From: Inhella proteolytica
Lineage (GTDB): Bacteria > Pseudomonadota > Gammaproteobacteria > Burkholderiales > Burkholderiaceae_C
NCBI RefSeq assembly: GCF_016093275.1
Contig: NZ_JAEDAK010000011.1
Coordinates: 90,731 to 154,730, forward strand
Direction: 5' to 3'
Length of the DNA stretch: 64,000 bases
A program made the translations under genes and the position numbers. The notes under the pieces were generated by a model that ran no database searches, was not told the DNA's origin, and worked only from the letters and a program-made list of their open reading frames with translations. Each line of letters starts with the position of its first letter. Within the stretch, counting starts at the first letter, position 1. Shown here piece after piece: positions 33,632 through 44,506 of this stretch.

Positions 33632-34432
33632 TTATCGACGGCCCAGGCCCCACCAGGATCTGGGCTCCGTCCGCCCCTGCGGGCCAACGCGTGCCAAAAC
33701 GGCTGTGATGTTATCCCGCCCGCCCTGCTCATTTGCGCCGGCAATCAGCTGGCGGGCCGCATCCGCGAGGTTGGCGCTGCGCTGGCACAACGCCAGCAGC
33801 TGGCTGGGATTGAGCATGTCGGACAGTCCGTCCGAGCACAGGATGAACTGGTCCCCAGGTTGCAGGGGGTGGAATGCGATGTCCACTTGCACTTGTTCTT
33901 CCACGCCGACCGCCCGCGTCACCAGGTTCTTGTGCAGGGCCACGGCCGCCTGCTCCGGCGTGATCAAACCGGCATCGAGTTGTTCCTGCAGCAATGAGTG
34001 ATCGCGCGTGATCTGCTCCAGCTTGCCGTCGCGCAGGCGGTAGGCCCGGGAATCTCCCACATGGGCCACGCACACACCCTCCGGCCGAAACACCGCCATC
34101 ACCAGGGTCGTGCCCATGCCGGCGTAACGGGCGTTGCTGTTGGCTGCCGCATGGATGGCACGGTTGGCGTTGTCCACGCAGATCTCGACGGCGCGGCGCA
34201 CGGCCTCCGGCGGCGCCGCCGCAGCGGCCTCCTTCAGCCAACGCCCCAGTTCGGAGTGAAGGAAGCCGACAAGCATTTGGCTGGCCACTTCACCGGCGTT
34301 GTAGCCCCCCATGCCATCGGCCAGCACGGCCAGGGCGGCTTCGTTGTCGAGGGCGAAGGCGTCCTCGTTATTGGTGCGGGCCCGGCCCACATCGGTCAGG
34401 CCGGCCAATTCCAGAGGGTAGGGCAAGCTCAT
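33632..34432 (-). CDS. PP2C-family Ser/Thr protein phosphatase
   Basis: The 266-residue PPM/PP2C phosphatase is of the bacterial Stp/PrpC type. Metal-binding motifs are GRARTNNEDAF, VLADGMGGYNAGEVAS, VAHVGDSRAYRLRDG, FILCSDGLSDML and GGRDNITAVLA. The start overlaps the kinase stop by 4 nt, so kinase and phosphatase are made together. It most likely reverses phosphorylation by that kinase. Confidence 0.93.
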   Translation of the reverse strand: MSLPYPLELAGLTDVGRARTNNEDAFALDNEAALAVLADGMGGYNAGEVASQMLVGFLHSELGRWLKEAAAAAPPEAVRRAVEICVDNANRAIHAAANSNARYAGMGTTLVMAVFRPEGVCVAHVGDSRAYRLRDGKLEQITRDHSLLQEQLDAGLITPEQAAVALHKNLVTRAVGVEEQVQVDIAFHPLQPGDQFILCSDGLSDMLNPSQLLALCQRSANLADAARQLIAGANEQGGRDNITAVLARVGPQGRTEPRSWWGLGRR

Positions 34433-35502
34433 GGACGGGGCGGCGGAGGATTGTTTTGAATACGCTGGGTCGCGGCGAAGGACTGGGGCGATGGTGCCGC
34501 AGGGGTGGGCTCGGGGGCCCGTGTCTCCCCGGAATCGAGGGGATCAAGCTGGCCCAGCACGGTCTCCAGATCTTGCGCCAGATCCTCGCCGTTCGAGTAA
34601 CGCAGCTCCGGACGCTTTTCGAGGGCCAGTGCAAGCACCATCGCCAGCGCCTCCGGCAGGCCGGGGCGCAGTTCGCGCACATCGGCGACGCGCTCATTGG
34701 CAATTTCGTACATCAGTCGCGCCATGGATTCGCTCTGGTGGGGCAGCCGGCCGCTGAGCAGCTGGTACATGACGGCGCCCAGGGCATAGAGGTCGCTGCG
34801 GCCATCCACGGTCATGCCCGCGAGTTGCTCGGGCGCCATGTAGCTGGGCGTGCCCAGCACAAGGCCGGTACGGGTGCGGCTGCCGTCCGCGATGCGTGCG
34901 ATGCCGAAGTCCATGATCTTGACCGTGCCGGAGGCGCGGTCGTACATGATGTTGGCAGGCTTGATGTCGCGGTGAATGACGCCCTGGCGGTGCGCATGAT
35001 CCAGCGCACGCGCCACCCGGATGGCGATCTGCAGCACCTCCCGCACCGGCAGCAGGTTGCTGGGGTGGGTATGGTGGCTGAGATCGCGGCCATGCACCAG
35101 TTCCATGGCGATCCAGGCGTCGCCCCCGCTTTCTCCGATCTCGTACACCTGCAGGATGTCCGGATGGGTCAACGCGCGGGCGGCGCGCGCTTCGCGCAAA
35201 AAGCGCGCGCGCACGTCCGCCAGGTCCGCTGGGTCGTATTCGGCCGACAGCAGCAGCCGTTTGACCGCGATCTCGCATCCGCGCTGGCTGTCAAACGCGC
35301 GGTGCACCACCGCCATGGCACCGCGCCCCAGCTCGGCACCGATCTGGATGTGGGCCGGCACCTCGGCCGACACCAGCTCGCCGCCCACCGGCATGGTGCT
35401 GCCCAGCGCTTGCGTGGTCATGGGCTGGGTGCTGAGGGCCTGCGTGCGCTGGTGGCGCGGCGCTCCGCCCAGCAGGCCCTTGATCTTGTTCAGCCAGCCC
35501 AT
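34429..35502 (-). CDS. Hanks-type Ser/Thr protein kinase
   Basis: The 357-residue soluble kinase has the Gly-rich loop GAELGRGAMA (56–65), catalytic Lys81, HRDIKPAN with D179, DFG at 198–200 and APEQLAG. The ~50-residue N-terminus has three TQ sites (Thr20, Thr25, Thr30: RTQAL, STQ, TTQAL), typical phosphothreonine docking sites for FHA domains. The C-terminus ends in a Pro-rich tail with no membrane segment or PASTA repeats. It forms an operon with PP2C and the FHA protein. The ATG at 35502 begins the conserved part; a longer frame lies inside the terC gene. Confidence 0.92.
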   Translation of the reverse strand: MGWLNKIKGLLGGAPRHQRTQALSTQPMTTQALGSTMPVGGELVSAEVPAHIQIGAELGRGAMAVVHRAFDSQRGCEIAVKRLLLSAEYDPADLADVRARFLREARAARALTHPDILQVYEIGESGGDAWIAMELVHGRDLSHHTHPSNLLPVREVLQIAIRVARALDHAHRQGVIHRDIKPANIMYDRASGTVKIMDFGIARIADGSRTRTGLVLGTPSYMAPEQLAGMTVDGRSDLYALGAVMYQLLSGRLPHQSESMARLMYEIANERVADVRELRPGLPEALAMVLALALEKRPELRYSNGEDLAQDLETVLGQLDPLDSGETRAPEPTPAAPSPQSFAATQRIQNNPPPPRP

Positions 35503-35506
35503 GGCG

Positions 35507-36211
35507 TCAGGCCTGCGCCGGTGCGGCCCGGCGTGCGAACCAGGTACCCAGCCCCCAGACCAGCACCGCCCCGAGGGCGCTGGCGACATAGGCCGACCAG
35601 ACCGGCCAGTGCGCACGCAGATCTGCAAGCAGCGGGTCGCCCAATGCCAAGCCGCCCGCAATCCAGCCCAGCAGCATGCCGCCAGCCACGACGATGACGG
35701 GGAATCGATCCATCAGCTTGATCACCAGTTGGCTGCCCCAGACGATGATGGGAATGGACACCAGCAGACCGAAGACCACCAGGCTCATCTGGTGGCCCTG
35801 CCCCGCATTCTGGGCGGCGCCGGCAATCGCGATCACGTTGTCCACGCTCATCACAAGATCGGCCACGACGATGGTCTTGACGGCCGCCCAGAGTTTGTCA
35901 CTGGCTTGGATGTTGCCATGGGCATCCTCGTCCTCGGGCATCAGCAGCTTGACGCCGATCCAGAGCAGCAGCGCCGCCCCGACGAGCTTGAGTGCCGGCA
36001 GCTTGAGCAGCGTGAGCGCAAAGAAGATCAGCACGACCCGCAGCACGATGGCTCCGAGCGTGCCCCAGAAGATGCCCTTGACGCGCAATTCCGGCGGCAG
36101 GCGGCGGCAGGCCAGCGCGATGACGACGGCGTTGTCGCCACCCAGCAGGATGTCGATCATGATGATCTGGCCAACGGCAAGCCAGAACGTGGGGTCGGTG
36201 AGCCAATCCAT
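35507..36211 (-). CDS. TerC-family membrane protein (YjbE-like)
   Basis: The 234-residue protein has about seven membrane helices and the motifs DILLGGDNAVVIALACRRLP and DLVMSVDNVIAIAGAA, with the paired Asp-Asn residues of the family. This is the shorter YjbE branch, distinct from the longer Alx-like TerC at 21.0–22.0 kb. Bacillus YjbE is implicated in manganese supply. No riboswitch is visible upstream; the gene follows the sucD terminator and precedes the kinase start by 4 nt. Confidence 0.9.
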   Translation of the reverse strand: MDWLTDPTFWLAVGQIIMIDILLGGDNAVVIALACRRLPPELRVKGIFWGTLGAIVLRVVLIFFALTLLKLPALKLVGAALLLWIGVKLLMPEDEDAHGNIQASDKLWAAVKTIVVADLVMSVDNVIAIAGAAQNAGQGHQMSLVVFGLLVSIPIIVWGSQLVIKLMDRFPVIVVAGGMLLGWIAGGLALGDPLLADLRAHWPVWSAYVASALGAVLVWGLGTWFARRAAPAQA

Positions 36212-36224
36212 GGGTGCAGGGCAG

Positions 36225-36253
36225 AAAAGAAAACGGGGGCCGCTCGGCCCCCG
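36225..36253 (-). terminator. Intrinsic terminator after sucCD
   Basis: CGGGGGCC (36234–36241) pairs with GGCCCCCG (36246–36253). On the minus strand an interrupted T-run (TTTTCTTTT) follows. Confidence 0.88.
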
Positions 36254-36273
36254 CAGGCATCAGCAAGCTCGCA

Positions 36274-37167
36274 TTACAGCAGTGACTTGAGCAGGCGGCC
36301 CATTTCGCTGGGGTTGCGGGTGATGGTGAAGCCACACTCTTCCATGATGGCGAGCTTGGCATCGGCGGTATCGGCACCGCCCGAGATCAGCGCACCGGCA
36401 TGGCCCATGCGCTTGCCCGGAGGGGCCGTCACACCGGCGATGAAGCCGACGATGGGCTTCTTCATGTTGGCCTTGCACCAGCGCGCGGCCTCGGCTTCGT
36501 CGGGCCCCCCGATCTCGCCAATCATGATCACGGCGTCGGTGTCCGGATCGTCGTTGAAGGCCTTCATCACGTCGATGTGCTTAAGGCCATTGATCGGGTC
36601 GCCGCCGATGCCCACGGCGCTGGACTGACCCAGGCCAATCTCGGTCAGCTGGGCCACCGCCTCATAGGTCAGGGTGCCCGAGCGCGACACGACGCCGATG
36701 CGGCCCTTGCGGTGGATGTGGCCGGGCATGATGCCGATCTTGATTTCCTCAGGGGTGATCAGGCCCGGGCAGTTGGGGCCCAGCAGCAGGGTCTTCTTGC
36801 CGCCCGCCAGCTCCTTGGCCTTCATCTTGTTGCGCACTTCCAGCATGTCGCGCACCGGGATGCCTTCGGTGATGCAGATCGCCAGGTCCAGGTCGGCCTC
36901 GACGGCCTCCCAGATCGCGGCGGCGGCACCCGCCGGCGGTACATAAATCACGCTGACGGTCGCACCGGTCTGTGCGGCGGCTTCCTTGACGGTGCCGTAG
37001 ATGGGAATCTCGCTGAACTTCTCGCCGGCCTTTTTCGGGTTCACGCCGGCGACGAAGCAGTTCTTGCCATTGGCGTAGGCCTGGCAGCCCAGGGTGTGGA
37101 ACTGACCGGTCTTGCCGGTGATGCCCTGGGTGATGACCTTGGTGTCTTTGTTGATGTAGATCGACAT
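36274..37167 (-). CDS. sucD: Succinyl-CoA synthetase alpha subunit
   Basis: SucD, 297 residues from ATG 37167, carries the CoA-binding Rossmann domain ([21 protein letters not shown]) and GPNCPGLI. The phosphorylated active-site His lies in the GHAGALIS block near the C-terminus. With SucC it interconverts succinyl-CoA and succinate with substrate-level nucleotide phosphorylation in the citric-acid cycle. It follows sucC by 17 nt with a GGAG ribosome-binding site. Confidence 0.97.
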   Translation of the reverse strand: MSIYINKDTKVITQGITGKTGQFHTLGCQAYANGKNCFVAGVNPKKAGEKFSEIPIYGTVKEAAAQTGATVSVIYVPPAGAAAAIWEAVEADLDLAICITEGIPVRDMLEVRNKMKAKELAGGKKTLLLGPNCPGLITPEEIKIGIMPGHIHRKGRIGVVSRSGTLTYEAVAQLTEIGLGQSSAVGIGGDPINGLKHIDVMKAFNDDPDTDAVIMIGEIGGPDEAEAARWCKANMKKPIVGFIAGVTAPPGKRMGHAGALISGGADTADAKLAIMEECGFTITRNPSEMGRLLKSLL

Positions 37168-37184
37168 GTCTTGTTCTCCAGGGC

Positions 37185-38345
<1,161 letters not shown>

Positions 38346-38367
38346 GGCTGTGGGAGGGTTGGAGGAA

Positions 38368-38934
38368 TCAGGAGTGGTGGCCGCCTGCGGGGCGGTACCA
38401 ACGGGGGTAGTAAGTTTGCACCACGTCACCATCACGCCGCAGGGCGTGGCAGCGGTCGATCTGGAACGGCGGCTGGTCGTCGCCGCTGCCTTCGCGCGTG
38501 TCCAGCACCCGGCCCGCAAAGGCCTGGATGACGGCCGTCGGCAGCACCGCCGCCAGTTCGGTGAGATGGGTGCAGCCGCGCGTGCCGCTCAGGCGCTCCT
38601 TGAGGCCGGCACGAAAGCCCTTGAGCAGGTTCAGGCCGGCGAGCTTGGCATAAGCATCGCCGTGCTGGTCGCACTGTCCGGGGTAGGGCATGGCCAGGGT
38701 GCTGGAGCCGGCGGCGTGGATCTGGAGCTGGCGGTCCACGACCAGCCAGAGCTGCATGTCGTGGATCGGGTGGCCGGCCGGTCGGATGCCAGTAGCCAGG
38801 CGCATGTCATGGGCCTTGACGTCGCTGAGCGACGCTTCGACGTCGAACAAGCCATCGGCGCGCTCGAACACCTCAACGGCCAGGTTGCGGCGGTGCAGCA
38901 ACTGGCGCTGGGTCGAGGGGGCGGGCGACAGCAT
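38368..38934 (-). CDS. DUF2889-family protein
   Basis: The 188-residue protein from ATG 38934 matches, from memory, the DUF2889 family that accompanies recA/recX and sucC in many Burkholderiales. Conserved-looking blocks are [37 protein letters not shown] and [10 protein letters not shown]. No catalytic motif is recognisable, no signal peptide is present, and the function is unknown. A longer frame would begin inside the recX terminator and is rejected. Confidence 0.8.
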   Translation of the reverse strand: MLSPAPSTQRQLLHRRNLAVEVFERADGLFDVEASLSDVKAHDMRLATGIRPAGHPIHDMQLWLVVDRQLQIHAAGSSTLAMPYPGQCDQHGDAYAKLAGLNLLKGFRAGLKERLSGTRGCTHLTELAAVLPTAVIQAFAGRVLDTREGSGDDQPPFQIDRCHALRRDGDVVQTYYPRWYRPAGGHHS

Positions 38935-38952
38935 GGGAATCGGGCGGGCAGC

Positions 38953-38997
38953 AAAAAACCCCGACGCCGCAAGAAGTTGCAATCACGCGCGTCGGGG
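38953..38997 (-). terminator. Intrinsic terminator of the recA–recX transcript
   Basis: CCCCGACGC (38959–38967) pairs with GCGTCGGGG (38989–38997) across a 21-nt loop; on the minus strand it ends in T6. It follows recX by ~45 nt. Confidence 0.8.
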
Positions 38998-39041
38998 CTG
39001 GGGGCGAAATATAGCAGGGGGGATCTGACGCCGAGCTGACC

Positions 39042-39554
39042 TCAGTCAAGCGTGTCGGACGCAGCGTCCGGGCGTGTCAGGCGCAGCGCCAGACCCTGGG
39101 CGAACCCGCGTGAAACCAGAAACCGCACCCGGCGCGCGCGCTCCTTGGCATCGCCTGGCGGGTCCTCGCCAAAGCGGCGCAACAGCAGGGCCTGGGCGCG
39201 TTCCGCTTCGCTGGCCTGCACCTGCTCCCAGGTTTCGCCCTCGGGTTTGAGGCCTTGCTGCGCCAGTTCGGCCGCCAGGCGTCGAGCGCCCAAGCGCGGC
39301 GAGCGGGTGCGCAGCCGGCTCTCGATGTAGCGGCTGTCGCTGAGCCAGCCCTCGCGTGCCAGCGCGTCCAGCAGGGCGTCCAGCTCGGCCTCGTCGGGCG
39401 GTGCAGGGGCTTCTTCACTTGGCCCTGCTGCCGCCTGCTGGCGCCGCAGCACGTTGAGCAGCTTGCGGCGCAGCTCGCTGCGGCTGTGCTCGCGCAGGGA
39501 CAGATAGCCCAGCGCCCGCGCCCGCAGGCTGGGGGCCGGGCGTCTCAGGCCCAC
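39042..39554 (-). CDS. recX: RecA regulator RecX
   Basis: RecX binds RecA filaments and limits their extension. The 170-residue protein has the helical repeats of the family, including ALGYLSLREHSRSELRRKL at the N-terminus, LAREGWLSDSRYIESRLR, and DPPGDAKERARRVRFLVSRGFAQGL at the C-terminus. Its start overlaps the upstream NTF2-like gene by 10 nt. It shares a transcript with recA and would be SOS-induced. Confidence 0.92.
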   Translation of the reverse strand: MGLRRPAPSLRARALGYLSLREHSRSELRRKLLNVLRRQQAAAGPSEEAPAPPDEAELDALLDALAREGWLSDSRYIESRLRTRSPRLGARRLAAELAQQGLKPEGETWEQVQASEAERAQALLLRRFGEDPPGDAKERARRVRFLVSRGFAQGLALRLTRPDAASDTLD

Positions 39555-39987
39555 AGGGCCGGGTCCAGCGGCAGGCCGGGGCGGGCGTCGGGTGGCGTCA
39601 GGCGGCGGCCGGCCAAGCCCTCGCGCCAGGCCGGGGCCTCGGTGGCGTCGCTCCAGTACTCATCGATCTGTGCAATCCACTCCTGCTCGAAGCGGAAATG
39701 GCTGTGCGCCCAGAAGGAGCGGCCTTCATGGTCGACACGCACAAGGCTCAGCACAAGTTGCGGTGCCAGGCGGTGCAGCTCCAGCAGATGGATGCTCCAG
39801 CCCTCGGGGTACACCGCGTTCACATGCACGATGGCGGCGGGCCCGTCAAAGCGCTCGCGCGTGGCGCGCCAGCGGCAGCTGGCCTGCGGGTGCAGCAGGG
39901 CTTCGGCGCCCGCCCAGTCGCGTGCCTGGTAGCAGGCCCAGAACAGACCGACCCGGCGCAAGCCGGGATCGGTCGGCAGCGCCTCAC

Positions 39988-39991
<4 letters not shown>
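39545..39991 (-). CDS. NTF2/SnoaL-like small protein between recA and recX
   Basis: The 148-residue protein has an N-terminal helix [23 protein letters not shown] followed by alternating strands ([25 protein letters not shown] … [22 protein letters not shown]), the pattern of a nuclear-transport-factor-2-like cone. No catalytic dyad is certain. Its start overlaps the recA stop by 4 nt and its end overlaps recX by 10 nt, so it is translated as part of the SOS-controlled operon. The function is unknown. Confidence 0.75.
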
Positions 39992-41034
<1,043 letters not shown>

Positions 41035-41056
41035 CGTTGCCTCCTGTGGGGAGCGC

Positions 41057-41087
41057 ATTATCACCACAGGACTGGATATTCGTACAG
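41057..41087 (-). promoter_or_regulatory. LexA (SOS) box and -10 of recA
   Basis: CTGTACGAATATCCAG (41087–41072) fits CTGT-N8-ACAG with one mismatch. GATAAT (41062–41057) is the likely -10, 23 nt before the ATG. The box would cover the -35 region, as expected for LexA repression. Confidence 0.8.
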
Positions 41088-41211
41088 GTATTTCCTGCGT
41101 CGGCATGGCCTGCAGGGGCCGGCTTCGCGGAGCAGGGAAACTCGTGAGCCGGGCGCAGCCGATGATATCGACCACCCCAGGGCCCGGCGGGCGGGCCAAG
41201 GACCTTGCACG

Positions 41212-41898
<687 letters not shown>

Positions 41899-41928
41899 TC
41901 CGGTGTTTGGAGCGCCGGGGCGGCCGGC

Positions 41929-43362
41929 ATGAGCCTGACCCTGCCCGAGGTGCCGCGCGGTCCGCGCTCGCTGTTCGGCGAGCTGCTCGACTGGATGCTG
42001 GCGCCGCTGCTGGTGATCTGGCCGGTCAGCGTGTTCCTGACCTGGGCGGTGGCGCAGGACATCGCCGCGCGCCCCTTCGACCATGAGCTGGGCGAATCGG
42101 CCCGGGCGCTGGCGGACCAGGTGGTGCGCCACCCGGAGGCGGTGCCCGGCCCGGCGCTCTCGCTGCTGCGCGGCGAAGAGGGCGACCTGGTGTACTTCCA
42201 AGTGCTGGGCCCGCGCGGCGAGCTGCTGGCCGGCGAGCGCCGCCTGCCGGTGGCGGAGCGCGGCACGGCCTCGGCCGGCGAGGTGCGCCTGCGCAACGAT
42301 GCCCTGGGCGGCGAGCCGCTGCGCGTGGCCACGCTGTGGGTGCGCCCACAAGCCAGCGCGGCCGACAGCGAGGGCCTGCTGATCCAGGTGGCCGAGACCC
42401 TGGGCAAGCGCCAGCGCATGGCCAGCGACATCATCCGCGGCGTGCTGCTGCCGCAGTTCGTGCTGCTGCCCCTGGCCGCCCTGCTCGCCTGGCTGGCCCT
42501 GGTGCAGGGCTTCAAGCCGCTGGACCTGCTGCAGCAGCGCATCCGCAGCCGCGCCGCCGAAGACTTGAGCCCGATCGACGAAGGCAGCGCGCCCGAGGAG
42601 GTGGCGCCGCTGGTGCGCGCCATCAACGACCTGCTGGCGCGGCGCGAGGAAGCGCTGCAAAGCCAGAAGCAGTTCCTGGCCGACGCCGCGCACCAGCTCA
42701 AAACCCCGCTGGCCGGGCTGCGCACCCAGGCCGAGCTGGCGGCGCGGGCGGTGCAATCCGGCCAGGCCACGGCCGAGGAGATGACGCGCTCGCTGGAGCA
42801 GATTGCCCTGTCCAGCCAGCGCGCCGCCAACATGGTGAACCAGCTGCTGGCCATGGCCCGGGCGGAAGGCGGCGAGGCGCTGGCCACCGAGCCCGTGGAC
42901 CTGGCCAGCCTGGCGCGAGACACGGTGCAGGATTTCGTGCCGCGGGCGCTGGCCAAGCGCATCGACCTGGGCTACGACGGCCCCGAACGCTGCGAGCTCA
43001 GCTTCCCCGGCCAACCCTGGCTGCTGGTGGAGCTGATCCGCAACCTGGTGGACAACGCGCTGAACTACACCCCCACCGGCGGCATGGTGACGGTGCGCGT
43101 CAGCGAGGACCGCTTCGGCCGCGTGGTGCTGCTGCAGGTCGAGGACAACGGCCCCGGCATCGCCCCGGCGGCGCGCGAACGCGTGTTCCAGCCCTTCTAC
43201 CGCCAGCTCGGCACCGGCGTGGACGGCTCGGGCCTGGGCCTGACCATCGCCGGCCAGATCGCGGCCCGGCATGGCACCCGCATCGAACTGGAAGATGCCC
43301 ACGAGCGCCGCGGCAACGAGCCTCCGGGCGCGCGCTTCACGATCCGCTTCACCGCTGGATGA
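41929..43362 (+). CDS. TctE-type sensor histidine kinase
   Basis: The 477-residue protein has membrane segments near 18–40 and 165–190 around a periplasmic sensor domain, then a HAMP-like linker. The H-box FLADAAHQLKTPLAGLRTQAEL holds the phosphoacceptor His near residue 255. The ATPase domain has NLVDNALNYTP, VEDNGPGI and GSGLGLTI. The Ala-X-Gln-Leu-Lys form of the H-box is typical of the TctE/QseC group. The 3' end overlaps the convergent mrdB by 14 nt. Confidence 0.92.
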   Translation: MSLTLPEVPRGPRSLFGELLDWMLAPLLVIWPVSVFLTWAVAQDIAARPFDHELGESARALADQVVRHPEAVPGPALSLLRGEEGDLVYFQVLGPRGELLAGERRLPVAERGTASAGEVRLRNDALGGEPLRVATLWVRPQASAADSEGLLIQVAETLGKRQRMASDIIRGVLLPQFVLLPLAALLAWLALVQGFKPLDLLQQRIRSRAAEDLSPIDEGSAPEEVAPLVRAINDLLARREEALQSQKQFLADAAHQLKTPLAGLRTQAELAARAVQSGQATAEEMTRSLEQIALSSQRAANMVNQLLAMARAEGGEALATEPVDLASLARDTVQDFVPRALAKRIDLGYDGPERCELSFPGQPWLLVELIRNLVDNALNYTPTGGMVTVRVSEDRFGRVVLLQVEDNGPGIAPAARERVFQPFYRQLGTGVDGSGLGLTIAGQIAARHGTRIELEDAHERRGNEPPGARFTIRFTAG

Positions 43363-44506
43363 GCGAGCGGCTGCGGCCGATGGCGAGAAGAAGGCCGAGC
43401 GACAGCCCGAGCATCACCATGGCCGTGCCACCGTAGCTCATGAAGGGCAGCGGCACGCCCACCACCGGCAGGATGCCGATCACCATGCCCATGTTGACGA
43501 ACACATAGGTGAAGAACGAGAGCGTGATGGAGCCGGCCAACAGGCGCTCGAACAGGCTGGGCGCATTGGCCGCAATGTTCAGGCCGCGCAGGATCAGCGC
43601 ACCAAAGCCCAGCAGCAAGGCCAGTGCGCCGAACAGGCCGAACTCCTCGGCAAAGGCGGCAAACAGGAAGTCGGTGGTGCGCTCCGGAATGAACTCCAGA
43701 TGCGTCTGCGTGCCCTGCATGAAGCCCTTGCCGCTCAGGCCGCCGCTGCCGATGGCGATCTCCCCCTGCAGCACGTGGAAGCCCTTGCCCAGCGGATCCT
43801 TGTGCGGGTCCAGCAGGGTGCACACACGGGTCTTCTGATAGTCCTTCAGCAGCGGCCACTTCACCTCGTCCTGACAGATCTGCGGCTCGTAAGCGATCAG
43901 CGCCGCGATGCCGATCAGGCCCGCACCAAGCAAGGGCAGGATGAGCTTCCAGGACAGGCCGGCGAAATAGATGACGTACAGGCCCGCGAACAGCACCAGC
44001 AGGCCGGTGCCCAGGTCCGGCTGCTTGGCGATCAGCGCGAAGGGAACGCCCAGGAGCAGGAAGGCGATCAGGAAGTCGAGCAGCTTGAGCTGGCCCTCGC
44101 GCAGCTGGAACCACCAGGCCAGCATCAGCGGCGTGGCGATCTTCAGGATCTCGCTGGGCTGGATCACCGTCACGCCTAGGTTCAGCCAGCGTGTCGCGCC
44201 CTTCTTGGTGATGCCGAACAGGGCCACGGCGATCAGCAGCGACACCCCCAGCAGATAGAGCGGCAAGGCCAGCCGCGTGAGCTTTTGTGCCGGCACCTGC
44301 GCCACCGTGAACAGGATCAGAGCGCCGATGCCGAAGTTGCGCGCGTGGTCGACGAAGCGGGTGCCATGGTCGTGACCGATCGAGTACATCGCCAGCAGGC
44401 CCCAGCCCATCAGCCACAGGCAGGCAAGCAGCAGCGGGCCGTCCAGACCGCGCCAGAGCGGGCGCAGGCGGCGCCACAGCGCGGGGCGTTGGATGACGCG
44501 GCTCAT
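43349..44506 (-). CDS. mrdB: Rod-shape SEDS peptidoglycan polymerase RodA (MrdB)
   Basis: RodA polymerises lipid II glycan strands during elongation, in partnership with PBP2. The 385 residues from ATG 44506 form about ten membrane helices with the SEDS blocks KQPDLGTGLLVLFAG, FIPERTTDFLFAAFAEEFG and VGVPLPFMSYGGTAM. The start overlaps the mrdA stop by 4 nt. A much longer frame upstream is the shadow of mrdA. Confidence 0.96.
   Translation of the reverse strand: MSRVIQRPALWRRLRPLWRGLDGPLLLACLWLMGWGLLAMYSIGHDHGTRFVDHARNFGIGALILFTVAQVPAQKLTRLALPLYLLGVSLLIAVALFGITKKGATRWLNLGVTVIQPSEILKIATPLMLAWWFQLREGQLKLLDFLIAFLLLGVPFALIAKQPDLGTGLLVLFAGLYVIYFAGLSWKLILPLLGAGLIGIAALIAYEPQICQDEVKWPLLKDYQKTRVCTLLDPHKDPLGKGFHVLQGEIAIGSGGLSGKGFMQGTQTHLEFIPERTTDFLFAAFAEEFGLFGALALLLGFGALILRGLNIAANAPSLFERLLAGSITLSFFTYVFVNMGMVIGILPVVGVPLPFMSYGGTAMVMLGLSLGLLLAIGRSRSLIQR

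Noticed and set aside
32928..35502. Part of a type VI secretion cluster
   Set aside because: FHA, PP2C and a Ser/Thr kinase occur together in such clusters, but no Tss/Hcp/VgrG/ClpV gene is present, and the flanks are terC, sucCD and a metallohydrolase.
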